Source of the DNA: Micromonospora wenchangensis
GTDB taxonomy: Bacteria > Actinomycetota > Actinomycetes > Mycobacteriales > Micromonosporaceae
Assembly (NCBI RefSeq): GCF_002210435.1
Contig: NZ_MZMV01000058.1
Location: 1-42,584 of the forward strand
Direction: 5' to 3'
Length of the DNA: 42,584 nucleotides
Shown here: positions 40,446 to 42,584 of the stretch, one piece after another
Numbering within the stretch: position 1 is the first letter of the stretch
How the letters are laid out: each line of letters starts with the position of its first letter
Made by a program: the position numbers and the translations under genes
The notes under the pieces: generated by a model
Told to the model about the DNA's origin: nothing
What the model saw: the letters and a program-made list of their open reading frames with translations, nothing else
Databases searched by the model: none

Positions 40446-41393
40446 TCAGGAGTGCGGGCAGGTGTCCCGGTACTCCTCGATCGCGCTGCCCCGGGGCGCG
40501 GGGCAGAGGAACTGCTCGTAGCGGGTGTCGTCGTCGACGAACCGCTTCAGCCAGGAGATGCTGTACTTCGCCACGGTGACGTTGGGCGAGGTCGGCGCGG
40601 AGTGGCCGGCCGCGTTCAACTCCAGGTACGCCTTGTCCAGGCTCGCCGGCAGGCTGGTGTAGAACGGCTCCGAGTGCGACGCCACCGGGGCGGTCGAGTC
40701 GTTCTCCGCGCCGATCACCAGTGTGGGAACCCGTACCGACGACCAGTTCTTGACGGTGTGCCAGCCGGTGAGCGGGATGGCGGCCTGCAACGCGGGCCTG
40801 GTGTTCGCCGCCGACAGGCTGCCGCCGCCGCCCATCGAGTGCCCCATCACCGCCAGCCGGGTGCGGTCGATCCGGGTCCGCACCGCGCTGCTGCCGGTCA
40901 GGTAGTCCAGGGCGGCGAGCAGTTGGGTGCCCCGGGAGGCCGGCTGGTCGTACACGGAGAGGGTGTCGATGGTGATCACCACGAAGCCCTGCGAGGCCAG
41001 CCGGGGGCCGAGCCAGGCGACGCTGGACTGGCTGGCGGTGTAGCCGGGGGAGACCGCCACCGCGCCGAAGGTGCCCTCGGCGGTGCTGGTCGGGTAGTAG
41101 ATCGTGCCACCCCGGAAACCGCTCACGGCGGACGCCGCGACGGTGCTCTGGGCGATGGCGAACGGCCCCCGGGTGGCCTCGATGCTGGCCGTCGTCGGGG
41201 CGGGGCCCCGCTCGTAGGGGTTGGCGGCGACCGCCGTGACCGTCCGGCCGCCGGCGGGTGCGGCGGTCGCGCCGGGTGCGGCGACCGTGCTGCCGCCGAC
41301 CAGGGCGAGCACGAGCAGCGGACGGGTGACCAGTCGGGGCCAGGGCCGGCGGGACCGGGTGGGGTGGGGGTGGAGGGCGGGCACGGGTTGCAC
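40446..41393 (-). CDS. Secreted cutinase / polyester hydrolase (PET hydrolase-like)
   Basis: A 315-residue secreted alpha/beta hydrolase. Signal peptide about 1-44 (Arg-rich start, LLVLALVGGSTVAAPGATAA). The mature part begins near NPYERGPAPT and follows Thermobifida cutinases closely: SGFRGGTIYYP, AVSPGYTASQ, WLGPRLASQGFVVITIDT, GHSMGGGGSL (Ser186), GAENDSTAPVASHSEPFY (Asp232), LNAAGHSAPTSPN (His264) and a C-terminal Cys297-Cys312 pair. Spacing Ser-Asp 46 and Asp-His 32 residues equals that of TfCut2 as I recall it. GTG 41393 has GGGAG five bases upstream; the upstream ATG at 41456 would give an overlong N-terminus. It should hydrolyse cutin or aliphatic/aromatic polyesters outside the cell. 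Confidence 0.93.
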   Translation of the reverse strand: MQPVPALHPHPTRSRRPWPRLVTRPLLVLALVGGSTVAAPGATAAPAGGRTVTAVAANPYERGPAPTTASIEATRGPFAIAQSTVAASAVSGFRGGTIYYPTSTAEGTFGAVAVSPGYTASQSSVAWLGPRLASQGFVVITIDTLSVYDQPASRGTQLLAALDYLTGSSAVRTRIDRTRLAVMGHSMGGGGSLSAANTRPALQAAIPLTGWHTVKNWSSVRVPTLVIGAENDSTAPVASHSEPFYTSLPASLDKAYLELNAAGHSAPTSPNVTVAKYSISWLKRFVDDDTRYEQFLCPAPRGSAIEEYRDTCPHS

Positions 41394-41772
41394 GGGGGCT
41401 CCCTGCGGGTGGGGTGGACCGGAATCGATCGAAAACGTCCGATCGGTACGGGCCATCCTCCGGGTCCCGGCACCGAGACCGGCAATCCCGGCCGGGTCAT
41501 GTCAGCGGAATATGGGGCGGACGCCACACCCGTGCCGGTCGTGTCGTCCCGGCGCGATCGGGTGCCGAACCGGCAGGATGGGACCGGGTGACCCGACTCG
41601 TCGCCACCGTGGGGCCGCTGGAACACTGGAGTGACAGGTGGGATCGGCACCCCGCAGGCTCGCGGGGCGTCGGCTCCGCTAACGTGAATGGCAGCGGAGT
41701 CGGGAGCCGGTGTCACGATCGTCCACCCGACCCGGAAGCTCTGGTCTCTCTTACCGCCTGGGGGCGTTGGGA
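41394..41772. other. Divergent intergenic region between cutinase and ctaJ
   Basis: 379 bp without a convincing gene. It contains two palindromes upstream of the cutinase start (TCGATCGA at 41425-41432 and CCGATCGG at 41439-41446), a hairpin CCCCGC-AGGCTC-GCGGGG (41650-41667), and a TAACGT element (41680-41685) that may be a -10 for ctaJ. A GTG-initiated open frame from 41588 has poor codon bias and no conserved features. Confidence 0.4.
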
Positions 41773-42075
41773 TTGTCTGTCACTGACACGTTGCTGATCT
41801 TCGTCGGCATCCCGGCGGCGGTGGTGCTGGTGATCGTCGGGCTGGTCTTCGCCGCCAACCACGGCAGCGGCGGCGGCGCCAAGCGCTACCGGCCGGGCCG
41901 ACGCTTCGACTTCACGCCGGTCTGGTTCCTGGGCCGCCCGGAGCAGTTGGCCGACTCGGCCGGCACCGCCCTGGCCGCCGGTGCCCAGGCGCCGGCGCTG
42001 ACCAGCCACAAGCAGCAGCAGGCCGGCATCGAGGCGCCGGCCGGTGGAACCGGAGGCGCAAGTGACCGTTGGTGA
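41773..42075 (+). CDS. ctaJ: Probable aa3-type cytochrome oxidase subunit CtaJ
   Basis: About 100 residues. One transmembrane helix (LLIFVGIPAAVVLVIVGLVFAANH), a basic turn (KRYRPGRRFDFTPVWFLGRPEQ) and an Ala/Gln-rich tail. The TDTLLIFVGIP start and the RYRPGRPFDFTPVWFL-type core are what I recall of actinobacterial CtaJ, a small subunit found in the mycobacterial cytochrome bcc-aa3 supercomplex. The TTG at 41773 (LSVTDTLL) is chosen because the family starts there. GTG 41710 and TTG 41767 are alternatives. It is followed by, and overlaps, the DUF5130 gene. Confidence 0.7.
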   Translation: MSVTDTLLIFVGIPAAVVLVIVGLVFAANHGSGGGAKRYRPGRRFDFTPVWFLGRPEQLADSAGTALAAGAQAPALTSHKQQQAGIEAPAGGTGGASDRW

Positions 42076-42475
42076 GCAGGTCGACCAGACCGGCACGGGC
42101 ACCCCGCCCGAGGTGCTGGACGGGCCGTTCTCGACCCGGCAACTGCTGCGCATCGACGAGGCGCTGCGCCTGGCCGACCAGGGCAGCGGCCTGGTCTTCT
42201 CGGTCTACGTCGGCGGCCTCGACGAACCCGTCCGGGAGCACGCCGAGCGGCTGCACCGCCAGCTCGCCGAGCCGGACAAGTCGGTGCTGATCGCCGTGTC
42301 GCCCAACCAGCGCCAGCTGGAGGTCGTCACCGGCCGGTATGCCCGCAAGCGCATCCCCGACACGTACGTCAAGCTGGCCGCGCTGTCCATGGTGGCGTCC
42401 TTCGGCGGCGGGGACCTGGCCGGCGGCATCATCCAGGGCCTCGACCAGCTCGCCAGCCACGCCGGCCGGGCCTGA
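42062..42475 (+). CDS. DUF5130-type protein (TPM-like fold)
   Basis: A 137-residue protein with no signal peptide. Conserved core: FSTRQLLRIDEALRLADQGSGLVFSVYVGGLDEPVREHAERLHRQL, then VLIAVSPNQRQLEVVTGRYARKRIPDTYVKLAALSMVASF and a Gly-rich helical end. The strand/helix order and VSPNQRQLEVVTG resemble TPM-type domains. Actinobacterial homologues commonly neighbour ctaJ, which is the main hint of a respiratory link. GTG 42062 has GGAGG five bases upstream and overlaps the ctaJ end by 14 bp, so they are co-translated. Confidence 0.75.
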   Translation: MTVGEQVDQTGTGTPPEVLDGPFSTRQLLRIDEALRLADQGSGLVFSVYVGGLDEPVREHAERLHRQLAEPDKSVLIAVSPNQRQLEVVTGRYARKRIPDTYVKLAALSMVASFGGGDLAGGIIQGLDQLASHAGRA

Positions 42476-42500
42476 GCCCCGCCGCCCGTCCCGACCCGTC

Positions 42501-42535
42501 CGGAGCCCGGCCCGCACCACGCGGACCGGGCTCCG
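42501..42535. terminator. Terminator hairpin after the ctaJ operon
   Basis: CGGAGCCCGG (42501-42510) and CCGGGCTCCG (42526-42535) form a perfect 10-bp stem with a 15-base loop, 26 bp after the DUF5130 stop codon. Nothing else is visible in the last 109 bases of the window. Confidence 0.65.
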
Positions 42536-42584
42536 TCGCGTCCACGGGTTCCCGGCGTGCACCGGCACCGCCCGCGCCGGGCCG

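Noticed and set aside
41588..41797. GTG-started small open frame before ctaJ
   Set aside because: A CAGGAT element lies nearby, but third-position GC is low, the product has no conserved feature and it overlaps the ctaJ start in another frame.

Overview
The window is a continuous stretch of a very GC-rich (roughly 73-75%) actinobacterial chromosome. Gene content, GTG/TTG starts, frequent 4-bp GTGA overlaps, many apparently leaderless genes and several proteins typical of the family (MPWWSW-type YbjN protein, CtaJ/DUF5130 pair, Lrp next to tryptophan dioxygenase) point to Micromonosporaceae, most likely Micromonospora or a close relative. No species can be named from the sequence alone. There is no prophage, insertion sequence, CRISPR array, rRNA operon or recognisable antibiotic gene cluster. 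This is mainly core chromosome with small accessory insertions.

Layout. 1-3.7 kb: the tail of an incoming gene, a ketopantoate-reductase-like oxidoreductase divergent from a TetR regulator with two perfect operator palindromes between them, a secreted metzincin-type protease and tRNA-Arg(TCT). 3.8-7.6 kb: a protein that looks like a trypsin fold without its catalytic residues, an alpha/beta hydrolase, a short ribosome-hibernation factor, and a single-stranded DNA-binding protein with DnaA-box-like motifs upstream. 7.7-10.3 kb: cobD-cobQ. 10.4-15.1 kb: rhodanese, P-loop kinase, M20 dipeptidase, a 68-aa protein and ATP-dependent DNA ligase LigB. 15.1-20.7 kb: proline-rich membrane protein, SURF1, a full-length CobB/CbiA homologue with its key catalytic motifs replaced, and a class A penicillin-binding protein. 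20.9-24.4 kb: cobC-cobT-cysG operon. 24.5-28.5 kb: otsA and an otsB-GH15 fusion. 28.9-35.8 kb: ettA, thioesterase, YbjN protein, truncated haemoglobin, MFS transporter and MscS channel. 36.1-42.6 kb: HNH nuclease, class F-like sortase with its probable substrate, Lrp regulator divergent from tryptophan 2,3-dioxygenase, a VapBC toxin-antitoxin pair, a secreted cutinase closely resembling PET-hydrolysing enzymes of Thermobifida, then ctaJ and a DUF5130 gene.

How the genes work together. CysG (uroporphyrinogen methylation), CobQ (cobyric acid), CobD (aminopropanol arm), CobC (threonine-phosphate decarboxylation that supplies that arm) and CobT (lower-ligand activation) cover the outer and late steps of adenosylcobalamin synthesis. 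OtsA makes trehalose-6-phosphate, and the OtsB-GH15 fusion could both make and hydrolyse trehalose. SURF1 and CtaJ serve the aa3 cytochrome oxidase. The most unusual items are the CobB-like protein with substituted active sites, the trypsin-like pseudoprotease, the OtsB-GH15 fusion, the tryptophan dioxygenase with Ser at the distal His position, the sortase/substrate pair without an LPXTG motif, and a palindromic intergenic repeat found twice at convergent gene ends.
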